Shown here: positions 23,986 through 34,660 of the stretch, piece by piece
Layout of the letters: each line of letters starts with the position of its first letter
How positions within the stretch are numbered: position 1 is the stretch's first letter
Source of the DNA: Glomus cerebriforme
Taxonomy: Eukaryota; Glomeromycota; Glomeromycetes; Glomerales; Glomeraceae
NCBI GenBank assembly: GCA_003550305.1
Contig: QKYT01000338.1
Span: 13,908 to 68,914, forward strand
DNA length: 55,007 bases
Direction of reading: 5' to 3'
Translations under genes and position numbers: made by a program
The notes under the pieces: model-generated
What the model saw: only the letters and a program-made list of their open reading frames with translations
What the model was told of the DNA's origin: nothing
The model's database searches: none

Positions 23986-26115
23986 TTACAGTATATTACA
24001 TGTATAATTTTTTTTTCTCTTCTCAAGCTTTTCTAATCGATTTTGAGCATTTTGATATCCCTGATTAGTGAATTCTTTATACCAATAAATTGCTCGGTTA
24101 ATATCCTTTTTAACTCCTTTTCCTTTTTCATACATAAAAGCAATATTATATTTAGCTATGTCATTTCCTAAATTTACCGCCTTTTGAAATAATACAAATG
24201 ATTTTTTCTTATGAACACTGGTTCCAATTCCATAATAATAACAATTTCCTAACATTACAATTCCGCTTGAATAATTCCCTTCAGCTGATCGTTTAAATAA
24301 TTCAAAAGCTTTTTGATAATCTTTTTCAACACCGTTTCCATTTAGATACAAAAGGCCAAGATTACACATGGCTATTACACTTCCATTACATGCAGCTTTT
24401 TCGTACCATCGAACAGCTACTTTTAAATCTATTTTTGTATTTGTTTCTATATCGTAACATTTACCAACTTGTAATTGTCCCACTGTTGCATGATCTCTAT
24501 TGACAAATTTTTCAAAATATTTGAATGCTAATTCTTCATTTTTTAAGGTTCCAATGCCAGATTCATAACATTTTCCAACATAATATTTTGCCAATAGATG
24601 ATTTTGTTCGGATGCATTATTAAATAAATTGAATGCTTTCTCGTAATTTTTTTTTGTTTCAATTCCCAAGTAATTAAAATATCCGAGTAAAAATATAGAA
24701 TCTGAATTATCTTGATTAGTTAATAACCAATCATAAATTTTTTGTAAATTTATATTATGATTATATGAATAATTAATAAAAGCGAACATTTGTTCTTTTC
24801 CTTCATTTGCTATTTCATCTATTTTTATCATTATATCATAAACTATTGCATTTAGATCTCTCACAGTAGATGAAATTGTTGATGTATATTGAATTAGTTG
24901 AGACGATTCTCCATACAATGAGTTTTTGATACAATTATTTAAAACTGGATTTTCTTCATTTTGTTGACGAATGATTGTTCTCAATCTTTTAACGACCTCA
25001 CGCAAAGAAGGTCGATTGTCTGGTTCACGATCCAAACAATCTAAATAAAAAAAATATTTATTTATTTAAATAAACTATTAATTAGTTAAAGCGTTATAAA
25101 ATTAAAATTTATATTTACCGGTATAAAGCTTTTCATAATCAATAGAAGTGTTGAGAATAATATTTTCTCTCTGATCTTGTAAAATTCGCAAGGCTAGATT
25201 GGTATCAGATTCACCTTTAAAAGGTGATTGACCACTTGATATCTCCCATAAGAGCATACCAACACTATAGACATTACTCTTTTCATTTATTAAAGAGTAT
25301 GATTGTTCCATGTTGAATTTTTTTTGATCAATGTAAGGAATCATATTAAATGATTTTGATTGTAGTCCTTCTACTTCTTTTGATATGTCAAAATCTGTAA
25401 GCTTGATAGAATTCTGATGAACTAATACATTACAGGAACCCTATCATCATAATTCATAAACGCGTATATTAATTAAACAAGGTAAAAGAATGGTGTTAAA
25501 TTTACAATTATTAAATATAATATTTACCATGTCACGATGCACAATCCCTACATCATACAAGCACGATATGGCACAAGCCAGTCGGTATGCCAAGTTGCAT
25601 TTATCGTTCCAAGTGAGGGATTCAAAGTTATTTTTCATATAATTTCGAAGGTCACCACTATCGGCATACTCCATTACAAACAAATAATTTATCGATAGGA
25701 CAATTTCATTTTCTAATGAATAAAAAAAAAGGAACCAAATTTTTATCATTTTTTTTAAAAAAAAAACAATCTAATTTTGATTACTATTCGATAATTTTTA
25801 TCGTACCTGTCTCAAGTTTTGTAATTCCACCAAAACGAATAATTTTATCGTGAAAATCTCTCTCTCGCTGACGTTTAATCTAAATTATAAGTATAAATAT
25901 TAAAAAATAAAATATAAAAATGATTATAACTCGAATACGTAAAATATTTAATTTATTACCCCACGAACAATTTCTTTTACAATGAAATTGTTAAGATTAA
26001 AAAAAGATTTTATCGCTAAACAATGTTTACTAAAATTATCATGTTCATAATATTTAATAATTTTTTTTGAAATTGCCTCATCAAACCAATTATTTGTATT
26101 TTTGATATCTTTCAT
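23986..26115 (-). CDS. Kinase-Sel1 protein C, probable pseudokinase (596 aa)
   Basis: Exons (plus coordinates): 23986-25040, 25119-25440, 25528-25712, 25807-25879, 25960-26115; total 597 codons with the stop, with no frameshift or internal stop. The first exon is 156 nt instead of the family's usual 246 because the segment carrying the glycine loop is missing in frame: KYYEHDNF runs directly into SKHCLAIKSFF. The ATP-anchoring Lys (36) remains. The catalytic loop is HRD (135-137) followed by M-G-S-C-N142, with G replacing the usual H. DFG is changed to DFD (154-156). The linker and about six Sel1 repeats are complete. Without the nucleotide-binding loop, phosphotransfer is doubtful, yet the reading frame is intact, which suggests a kept non-catalytic function or very recent decay. 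Exon 3 is the family-typical 185 nt. Confidence 0.85.
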
Positions 26116-27883
26116 TTTGAAGTTAATAATTATTGATTAAGAAAGTAAAAATACAAGTGCGAAAATATAACCCTATTTATAGAATGTTCATGAAAGCGAG
26201 AATTAAATCAAATTTATTTGAAGATTGAATTCTAAATTCAACTATAAATAAGAAGCCTCTATTGGGCATTTGGATTAATCTTTCATATGGTAATATTTAA
26301 GGGAATGAATCAAACAACAAAGACGGAATACTTTAGAAATCGTACTAAATTGGTTCAAATTATGTAATAAACGTAGCACATATAATGGTCCTTTCCTTAT
26401 TTTCTTAGATCTTATATATGGATACCTACCCTTATAGGACACAGTCATATGTCGCAAGACAATGTGTGGATCATTACTGGTGCATCAAAATTCATATTTA
26501 TCGACAAAAACAAATCATTAAATGATAAAAATGAATCAAACTTTTATTATAAATTTAATTTTTGTATAATCTTGAATTTTAAATGGAATAAATCAACCAA
26601 TCTTTGCTACTACTGTGTAAAGTCTTTTTTTGTGCATTTAATATTTACATTTTAGGTCATTAAAGGTCGTTCAAATTTTATTTGCTGCACACCATATTTT
26701 GAAATTGTTTCTTTTTCATTTAAATTCCCTCAATTTTTTTTTTAAATATGGCGGACATTAAATCGATGATGATGTATTAAAAAAAGCATATAATAAGATG
26801 CATGTTTTAAAAACTCAGTATTATTACAATTACTATATTCCCTTTAACAGATTATTTTATATTTAACTATAACTCAAAAATTCTAGTACTGTAAAGTCAT
26901 TATAAAAGAAAATGATGATTTTAAAATCTGCACGTGCATTGGAAGTCGGCCTGATAAGTAGAAATTTAATTCTCAATAACGTCACGCCATAATTGAAAAA
27001 AAATTATTAACTATTTTTATAAAATAAGGAAATTTTACAATGTTTTATAATGAAAGCTTTTAAAAAACCTTGCATACCCTACGAAAAAGAATATTTTGGC
27101 AATATTAGAAGAATATAAACCGAAAATCTGGGAAATGCTCCGAGATATATAAAGCATTCCGGACGTACGAAAATATTTTTTAAAAGAAATATTAAGTATT
27201 TATTTACCTTCGCAATAAAATTTTATTGTATATCAGCCACAATTAGTGTAAAGTTAATAAAAAAATCGAAACAGGAATTATGACTAGTTTGTGCAATATT
27301 GTCATGCGTATTATGTGTTGGATATAAATAAGTGATGATTTTGGGGATCACGACGTGCCGAATAACGGGTAAATCCAATTTATGTTACTTTACGGCATCG
27401 GAGTTCGGAGAAATATTACAACATTAAGAGTAAGTCTTATGTATGACATCAGGTAGGAACAATGTAATTCACAGTAGTATTGTTCTAAATGCATGCTCCT
27501 TGTTTAATTAATTCGAAGTTTCGAACTTATCCTAATTAAGAAATACAATAAAATTTAGATTTAACTTAATTAATCTTGGGTTGATGTATATAATAATAAA
27601 GGATATTATATATCAAGTATAAAAATTAATTAAGAAATTAAGTTTTTACGCGTTTTTTTATCATATCAAGTATACTATCTATTCACGTAATCGTCTTTTT
27701 ATTAATTATCTGAATAAAGATTCGACACGTTATATGTGCATAATTTTAGATCAAAATATTTAAATTTTTATTACCAAAAACTAATATAATAATAAGTTAA
27801 TTTTATATTAATTATAAAACAATTGTAAAAAAAAAAAAATTTATGAATAAAAAAAAATAAATTAAAAAAATATATACAGTATA
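26116..27883. other. Intergenic region, nothing recognised
   Basis: AT-rich sequence between the 5' end of gene C and the 3' end of pseudogene D. Short open frames exist at 26275-26457 and 26449-26655 but lack any family resemblance. I see no RNA gene or clear element. Confidence 0.5.
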
Positions 27884-29296
27884 TCAAGTCATTTTACATG
27901 AATTATTTTTCTCAAGGTTTTCTAATTGATCTTGAGCATCTTGGTATCCTTGATCAGCAGATACCATTGAGTTGCTTGATTTATATCTTTTTTAACAACT
28001 TTTTCATACATAAAAGCAAGATTGTATTGAGCTATGTTATGTCCTAAATTTGCTGCTTTTTGATATAAATCAATTGTTTTTTTCATATCAATGTTAGTTC
28101 CAATTACATTATAATAACAATTTCCTAACATTATAATTCCGTCTGAATATTCTCCTTCAGCTGATCGTTCAAATAATTCAAAGGCTTTTTGATAATCTTT
28201 ATCAATATCATTTCCATTTAGATGTAAAAGGCCAAGTTTATATATAGCTTTCATATTTCATACCAATGAATAGCTATTTTTAAATTTTTTTTGATAACTC
28301 TTTCTATACATAATAACATTGACTAGCTTTTAATTGTCCTGTTGCACAGTCTCTATTAATTATTTCTTCAAAATAGTTAAATGCTAATTCGTCATCTTTT
28401 AAGGTTCCAGTGCCATATTCATAACATTTCCCAACAAAGTATTTTGCCAATGAATGATTTTGTTCTGATGCACTAATAAATAAATTGAATGCTTTCTCGT
28501 AATTTTTTTTTGTTTCAATCCCCAAGTAATTAAAATATCCGAGTAAAAATATAGAATCTGAATTATTTTGATTAGTTAATAACCAATCATAAATTTTCTG
28601 TAAATTTATATTATGATTATGTGAATAATTAACAAAAGCGAACATTTGTTCTTTTCCTTCATTTGTTTCATTTGTTATTTCATCTAATTTTATTATTATA
28701 TCGCAAACTATTGAATTTAGATCTCTTTCAGCTCTTTCAGCAGATGAAGTATTAGTAGTAGCCTCGGGAGTATTTATAGTGACAGTACTTTCTTGATAAA
28801 TGGTTACGTTTGATTGTGAAATGATTGTTCTTAATCTCTCAACAACTCCACGCATAGATGGTTGATTTTCTGGCTCAGTATTCCAACACTCTAAATAAAA
28901 AAAAATGTGCTTATAAGAATAAATAAACTTTTTAATTAATTAATACAGTATGAAATTAAATTTTTATTTACCAGTATAAAGCTTTTCATAATCAGCAGAA
29001 ATATTGGGAATACTACTTTCCCTAAGACCCTGTAAAATTCGCACAGCCAAACTTATATCATTTTCTCCTTTAAAAGGCGGTCGGCAACTTGATATCTCCC
29101 ACAAAAGCACTCCAATGCTATAAACATCACTCTTTTCATTTACAGAGTATGATTGGATACCAAATTTTTTTGGATCAATGTAGGGAATTACACCAAAAAA
29201 TTTTGATTGTGAACTTGATATTTCTTCAACCCTTTTTGATAAACCAAAATCTTCCAATTTGATGACACCTTGATGAACCAATACGTTATGGGAATG
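27884..29296 (-). pseudogene. Kinase-Sel1 pseudogene D, 5'-truncated, close duplicate of gene E
   Basis: Exon 4 (28972-29296) is intact, with DFG inside KLEDFGLSKR. Exon 5 begins at 28890 and opens with ECWNTEPENQPSM. Exon 5 is broken: a stop and frame change follow SQCYYV near 28304, part of one Sel1 repeat is lost around 28254-28300, EKGKGVKKD has shrunk to EKVVKKD, and a small deletion near 27960 shifts the final repeat. Exons 1-3 are absent: intron 3 matches gene E to about 29340 and then enters foreign repeats. The linker and remaining Sel1 repeats are nearly identical to E by eye, so this is one half of a recent duplication disrupted afterwards. Confidence 0.85.
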
Positions 29297-29340
29297 CTAT
29301 AATAGAATATAATAAATGATTAATAATTTTCATATTGATT

Positions 29341-29394
29341 TAAGTGGTATATCACGCTTTAATATACTTAAGTTAAAGCGTGGTATACCACTTA
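29341..29394. repeat. 22-bp inverted repeat at the breakpoint of pseudogene D
   Basis: taagtggtatatcacgcttt continuing to 29362 pairs with 29373-29394, 21 of 22 bases, around a 10-base loop. It starts exactly where the similarity to gene E's intron 3 stops, so it marks the edge of inserted sequence. Confidence 0.8.
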
Positions 29395-29720
29395 GACTAG
29401 GTTATAGTGCCACACTATAATCTGAATACCACGCTATAATCTAATTACCACACAATAATCTGATGAATACCACGATATATCCTAAATGTCACACTATAAT
29501 CTGAATACCATGCTATAATCTAATAGATATGACCTAATTACCACGCTTTAATCTGATTGCATAACCTGATTACCACTCTTTAGCCTACCTTCTTTCTTTT
29601 GATGTTATCTCTTTTCATATTCTATGCTATCTATTTAAACCTTTCCTGCTATTTGCGTTTTTCTTTTATGTATGTTTTTATTACCACGCTATAATCTAAA
29701 TACCACCCACGCTTTAACCT
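29360..29720. repeat. Degenerate minisatellite of accacgctataatctgaat units
   Basis: Variants of taccacgctataatctgaa occur about ten times with spacings of about 18-30 bp, some as caca.aataatctg or ccacgctttaatctg. The arms of the inverted repeat at 29341-29394 contain the same word. No coding potential. Confidence 0.7.
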
Positions 29721-29760
29721 AACTACCTCTATTTTCTTCTTGTTTCTTTCTCGTTTACAA

Positions 29761-29895
29761 GCCAAGTTTTATGCTGAGGGCGCTGACCTTCTGTACCTGT
29801 TTGAATTCTATGTTATATGCTGAGAATGCTAACCCTCTGTACCTATTTGGGCACCCAGTTCTATAGTAAGATGCTTACCTTTCTGCGCCTGTTTG
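29761..29895. repeat. Three imperfect tandem copies of a 43-46 bp unit
   Basis: Units at about 29761-29803, 29804-29849 and 29850-29895 each carry a tatgctgag.gctgacc-like core and end in ctgtacctgtttg (ctgcgcctgtttg in the last). Composition is GC-richer than the surroundings. Confidence 0.65.
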
Positions 29896-29935
29896 GTTGC
29901 CTGTCAAAATACAAAAAAAAAATAACGTGTCGGGT

Positions 29936-30100
29936 GGCGCAGTAATTCACAGTAAGTTCGCGTTTAAATTTGGCCGGCACTATGGCATAATTCTGGCCGA
30001 TCTTTGGACACGTGATTTTAAGGATCCAAGCTGGCGCCATCAAAGTTCTGGCCGAAATTATGAAATAGTGCTGGCCAAAATTATCGTAATTTACTGCGCC
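29936..30100. mobile_element. MITE, 165 bp, GGCGCAGTAA termini
   Basis: The left end starts GGCGCAGTAATTCAC and the right end, reverse-complemented, GGCGCAGTAAATTAC. Further inside, TTGGCCGGCACTATGGCATAATTCTGGCC pairs with TTGGCCAGCACTATTTCATAATTTCGGCC apart from a few differences. No convincing target duplication is seen. Related tctggcc/cacgtgatt words occur near 22460-22560. Confidence 0.7.
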
Positions 30101-30374
30101 TTCAGTTCCCGCACTTTCTCGTCACTTCCTCGCAACTTTCTCATTACTTTGAGGAATATTTGGGGTTCGGTATAGTGAATCAGTTAATTAGAGGTTTTGC
30201 AATCCATTCACTCACTTTTTGATTGCCAAGTGAGGCACAAAGTGCTGATGTTGTGCCATTCTTGCAATCCCACCTTCAATGACCTTTTTGATTGCTGAAG
30301 ATGAGATATGAAGTGTCAAATTAGTTCTAGCTATACAGTTTTCATACCCTTTTTCTTATACTCTTCTGAGTCTT

Positions 30375-30651
30375 CCCTATAAAAAAAGAATATCCGGAAA
30401 TTGCCACCAAAATTGTCCAGGTGCGTCCGGAAAATGTTTCACATGTCCAGAAAATGTCCGGAAAATCGCAATATTCCGGATGTTGAGATATTGCAATATT
30501 TTAGAAAATGTCCTGAAAATGTCTAGGCGAGTTAATGTCTCAGTGTCCAAAATATTGCAGTTTTCTGGACATTTCCTGGACATGTGGGACATTTTCTGGA
30601 CGCACCCGGACAATTTTGGTGGCAATTTCCGGATATTCTTTTTTCATAGGG
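30375..30651. mobile_element. MITE, 277 bp, long TIRs starting CCCTATRAAAAAAGAATATC
   Basis: The left end is CCCTATAAAAAAAGAATATC and the right end, reverse-complemented, CCCTATGAAAAAAGAATATC. The pairing runs for about 100 bp through CGGAAATTGCCACCAAAATT and on into gtccggaaaatgt-type words. The bases ctt flank both sides (30372-30374 and 30652-30654), a possible 3-bp target duplication. The internal frames are by-products of the palindrome. Confidence 0.8.
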
Positions 30652-30943
30652 CTTTCTGCCTTTCTGATCTCTTTCCTGCCTATCAGCGATAGTTTACCAA
30701 AGCATAACTTCTTATTTTTTTTCTATATATTATTCTACTTTGGTATACTACCAAATATATATCTTATTTTACACTTCTGCATTCATAGAACTCTTTCTCA
30801 TATAGTTACTACTCTGGAATACTTTAGGATATTACTGCATCAATTACTTTTGAATAATACTACATTGATCACTTTGAATACTACCTCTAACCCAATATTT
30901 TATTAGCAAGTATATTTGCCCAAAATTATATAAAATTTTTATT

Positions 30944-32367
30944 TTGAAGATTTATAAATTTTTATGTAATTTTATACCAATTTCTTGCATATATTATTAT
31001 GCTATTTATGCAAAAAAAAAGCTCAAGACTAATCCTAATAAAATAAATGTAGTAAAAAAGCTCTTCTCTGGTTTAGCAGATCTCAATTATAAGTCGGGCT
31101 ATAATAATCATGTATACTTTCAATATTCGTCTAATAGTAAAGATAATATTACGCTTTTAGATACCTATTATCCTAATGAGATTTTTGATAAATATATAGT
31201 TCAGGTGGTAAGGAAGGGTTTTACAGTTGTTAATTATCCATCTGAAATTTATGAAATTTCTGATGTTTATGAATGCATTGATGGGAATTTGCCTCTTCAC
31301 CTGGTTTTGGATATTGATATGAGGCAAAAGCCTGATCTCATGAATCCTGAATTCACTTTCTTAGATGAAAATAAAATTTCTCATAAAGATTTATCATACA
31401 GAATCTTAATTGCCTGTATTGATATCTTATATTCTGATTTAAAACATCTCACTGTATTACCTTAGCCAGTTTGTCTAATGCTAATAAATACAGTTGGCAT
31501 ATTATGTATCCTTATACTCATTTTATTAATTACAAAGACCTTAGAAGTTTTGTGAAAAAAGTTGCTAATAGGGTTGGGAAGCCATATTCAGAGTTTATTA
31601 ATATTGGACTCTATAAATCTCATTTTAGTCTTCAACTTCTTGGATCAGCAAAGGAAGATAGAATTAAAGACCTGTGATTTCTTCAGTTAGAAAAGGGAGG
31701 GTTACATAAATTAAAAGATTATTTAGTTCAATCCTGATTATTCTGAAATCTGGCCTTGAACCTTTTTTCCAAAGAAGTCAAAAAAAAAAAGGAATTCCAA
31801 TCTATTGAAGATAAAACCACCTTAAGCAGGAGATGGCTTGAGGTTGGTAGCATTAAGAAGGGATTTATTAACTTTCAAGCAAAATCATATGAAGCATGTC
31901 CTATTTGCAAAATCACATGAAAAGGATCAGTTATATAATTTTTTTCAAAGTAACAGATGCTTTGTGCTTAAATGCTACTAGCAAAAACAACATAAGTCAG
32001 ATCATAAGAAATTAGTATTTGAAAAAATAACTGAAATTTTTGCAAAACCTACGCGAAGAATAGTCGAAAGAATAGCTGATACTATATCAAATTCATGTCT
32101 CCTTGTAGAATTATTAGAGATGGTTATTAATGTAAAAAAATTAAAAGATGCTTCCAAAGTATGTTCCAATTTCTTGAGATAATAATGCTTATTCATTCTC
32201 TTTTAGGAACATGGAAAATTACTGCATTAAGAGAGATTATTATAGCATTAAAAGATAAAGTACATGATATTTTTTTTTTGCCATGCTATATCTGGATGTC
32301 TTACCAAAAGTTTCTTAGCAATGAATTAAAAGGAAAACTTGATGAGTTGGAGGTATCAGATTTTTAA
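30944..32367 (+). pseudogene. Broken primase of the archaeo-eukaryotic / UL52-like (PrimPol) type
   Basis: The plus strand shows primase-like pieces in order: an N-terminal segment (30944-31465) with the acidic motif LDID at about 31307-31318, a segment (31471-31677) with YSWHI (about 31490-31504) and LLGSAKEDR (about 31636-31662), then a zinc-region remnant with WLEVGS and CPIC (about 31896-31910) followed by His/Cys positions in a shifted frame. Stops at 31463 and 31675, a frameshift near 31914 and further stops show it is dead. DxD, SxH and a basic strand followed by a C-terminal Cys/His cluster are the pattern of AEP primases in large DNA viruses, PrimPol and some mobile elements. I infer an element-borne gene; the true start is unclear. 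Confidence 0.55.
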
Positions 32368-34660
32368 ATTTGTAATTACCAAATATGAAAAGTGGCTAAA
32401 GCGGAGTTAAATCATGTGATTGGGTCAAACTACATGATATAAATTTACTGGTGAAATTCACGAAATTCATTAAAAGTGATATATTTATATAATGAATTTA
32501 AGTGATTTTAAGAAATAAAATTTTTATTTAATAAACTATAAAGATTTAATTAAGTAAAAAAAATTATAAGAAATAAAGTTTTTATTTAACAAACTATGAA
32601 TCATTTTTCTTGATCAGTATTCCATGCAAATTATATAAAAAGGTGATATTCCAGCTAGTAAATCCTTTTATCTGCCTCATGTAAGTAAAATAAAAATCAA
32701 ATAAAACTAATCAAACCAATCTAACTTACCATTATTTGCATCAACAATATCTCTAACCAACCAAACTCTTATTTTCTGCAAAGTAATAATAAAATAAGTT
32801 AGTTTATTGTTCAGCCAGATTCTTAAAACATAACATCATGATATTAATTGAATTTCCTATAGAACTTCTTGTTATATATTAGTATTTTGATCTTTATCAA
32901 GAAAATCTTTGACAATCATCATGTGTATAATAGGTATAGTGAAATTATTCACATGAATCTCATCACAGCAAAAGTTTTGCACAGTACGTCAATCACCTTC
33001 ACATGCTGAATTCTTAATATTTGGTGCAGTATTATACTAGTGATAAAAAAATTATGCGTCAAATTTCTTAGAAATCAAGGCAGATTGAATATTGAAAATA
33101 AAATATAATGATAAGTGTGAATTGGTAATATTACATTACTTTTTTACATTAGTTGCTAATCTTTCTATTTGCTGTAGATTTAAAATTATTCAATTTCAAA
33201 AAACTTCTCTTGCAAAACTTAGCTAAAATTGAAAATTTCTATATATTCTGTATAAGTGGAAGTAACTTATATTAGCAGAGATCTTTTAAATATAGTTTAT
33301 TTTGTGTTTGCAGAAAAGGGTATGAGAATTTCATAGTTAGCAATAGATATAAAAACAAATTAGCTATAGAAATTATTCACAGTCATCATAGAGCAAAGAA
33401 ATAACTTGATGCTGGAACTCGCAATAAATGACCTAGGATCTGTGTATTCCTCCCTTTTTGATCACATTATATATTTCACTTGTCTCTAGCATTTTCTTTA
33501 TCTGAAATATTAATAAAGTTTAGCTTAATTTTTTTTGATGTTGTAATATGTTGAATTAAAAAACTCAAACATGATTGCATGTATCTTTTATATGGGACTT
33601 GAAAATTGAGACTTTAATTATAATAAAATATAAATGAATGACTGTGCTCAGCAGAATGCTGAAGACATGACTGAAGTATCATTATATGGTGGTAGAACAG
33701 CGGACCATTCAAAGAAGTGTGCTTACTGATCATACTATCTTTTCAATGATATATTATATCACCATACAATTATTTACTGATAGAAAAATGTTAAACTTTG
33801 GATACTGATAAAATATTGAAACATGACAGAAATATCTACACAGACTAAATCAGGTCATTACATGATGGCAATAGGGTGGACCATTTGAAGAATACGCCTA
33901 CTGACCAAATTATCTTTGTCAGTAAAGTACCTAGAGTGTAAACATCACCATGCAACTATTTACTGATAACACCACCCTTGATATACCAGTCATTGCCAGA
34001 CTGAAATACTAATAGTCTGTGAATGTATAGCTGTTAATTACTGGAAAAAAAAACCAAATTTCACATATTAAGTTTATCATAGCTAGTTGCACAGCATATG
34101 ATCATAGTAATACTAAATAATCTCGGTCACATTAAAAAAATTGGGCATGATCAAACTTAACTTGACTTAGCTTTTTTTTGTATTATATCTTCCAAAAAAT
34201 TTTTCTTTACGTGATACACTATATAACAAATAATAATGCTAAGTTAGATACATGATAATCTCAAAGATCTAAAGCTAAAGGACTTTTACAAAGAACTTAG
34301 CTACTCATATACTTCATAGAAACAAGCTGAGAAAAAATTACAAGAGTTACTTATAGCAATCAAGAATGAGAATAATATTATTAATTGGAAAAGGTGATTT
34401 ATTAGATAGTTTTGAAGTAAGTAGAAATTTCAACAATAGATGTTGATGATAATATTTTCTTAATTAATCAGTTTATTTATTTTATAATCATGAATGCATT
34501 CAATTGACTATGAGAAGTACTGGTTGGATGTAAAGGACTCACTTGGCAGAATATATTTAGATTTTTGTCGCTATTATATAACAATAGATTTCTAATTAAT
34601 TGATGATCTTGTCTTCACAGTCATCACACAAAGTGGCAGGATGAATTTTAGCATATAATA
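32368..34660. other. Degenerate region with exon-like scraps and a duplicated block
   Basis: No open gene. On the minus strand, about 32725-32775 looks like a small exon: tttgcag acceptor, codons reading RVWLVRDIVDANNG, then a gtaagt donor. Another coding-like scrap (IKGFTSWNITFLYNLHG) lies at about 32620-32680. About 33640-33990 contains two diverged direct copies of a block of about 130 bp. The rest is AT-rich and unrecognised. Confidence 0.4.
33655..33971. repeat. Diverged direct duplication of about 130 bp (33655-33783, 33845-33971)
   Basis: Both copies share, in order, a ggtggtagaacagcggaccatt-like segment (atggcaatagggtggaccatt in copy 2), a tacTGAtca..ctatctttt-like segment, and catcaccatacaattatttactgata (one or two differences). 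The copies are separated by about 60 bp. No coding frame. Confidence 0.5.

Noticed and set aside
29341..29720. CRISPR-like array
   Set aside because: Units and spacings are irregular, spacers are not unique, and the context is eukaryotic; it is a degenerate minisatellite.
30377..30692. Open frames on both strands at 30.4-30.7 kb
   Set aside because: They come from the long inverted repeats of the 277-bp MITE.
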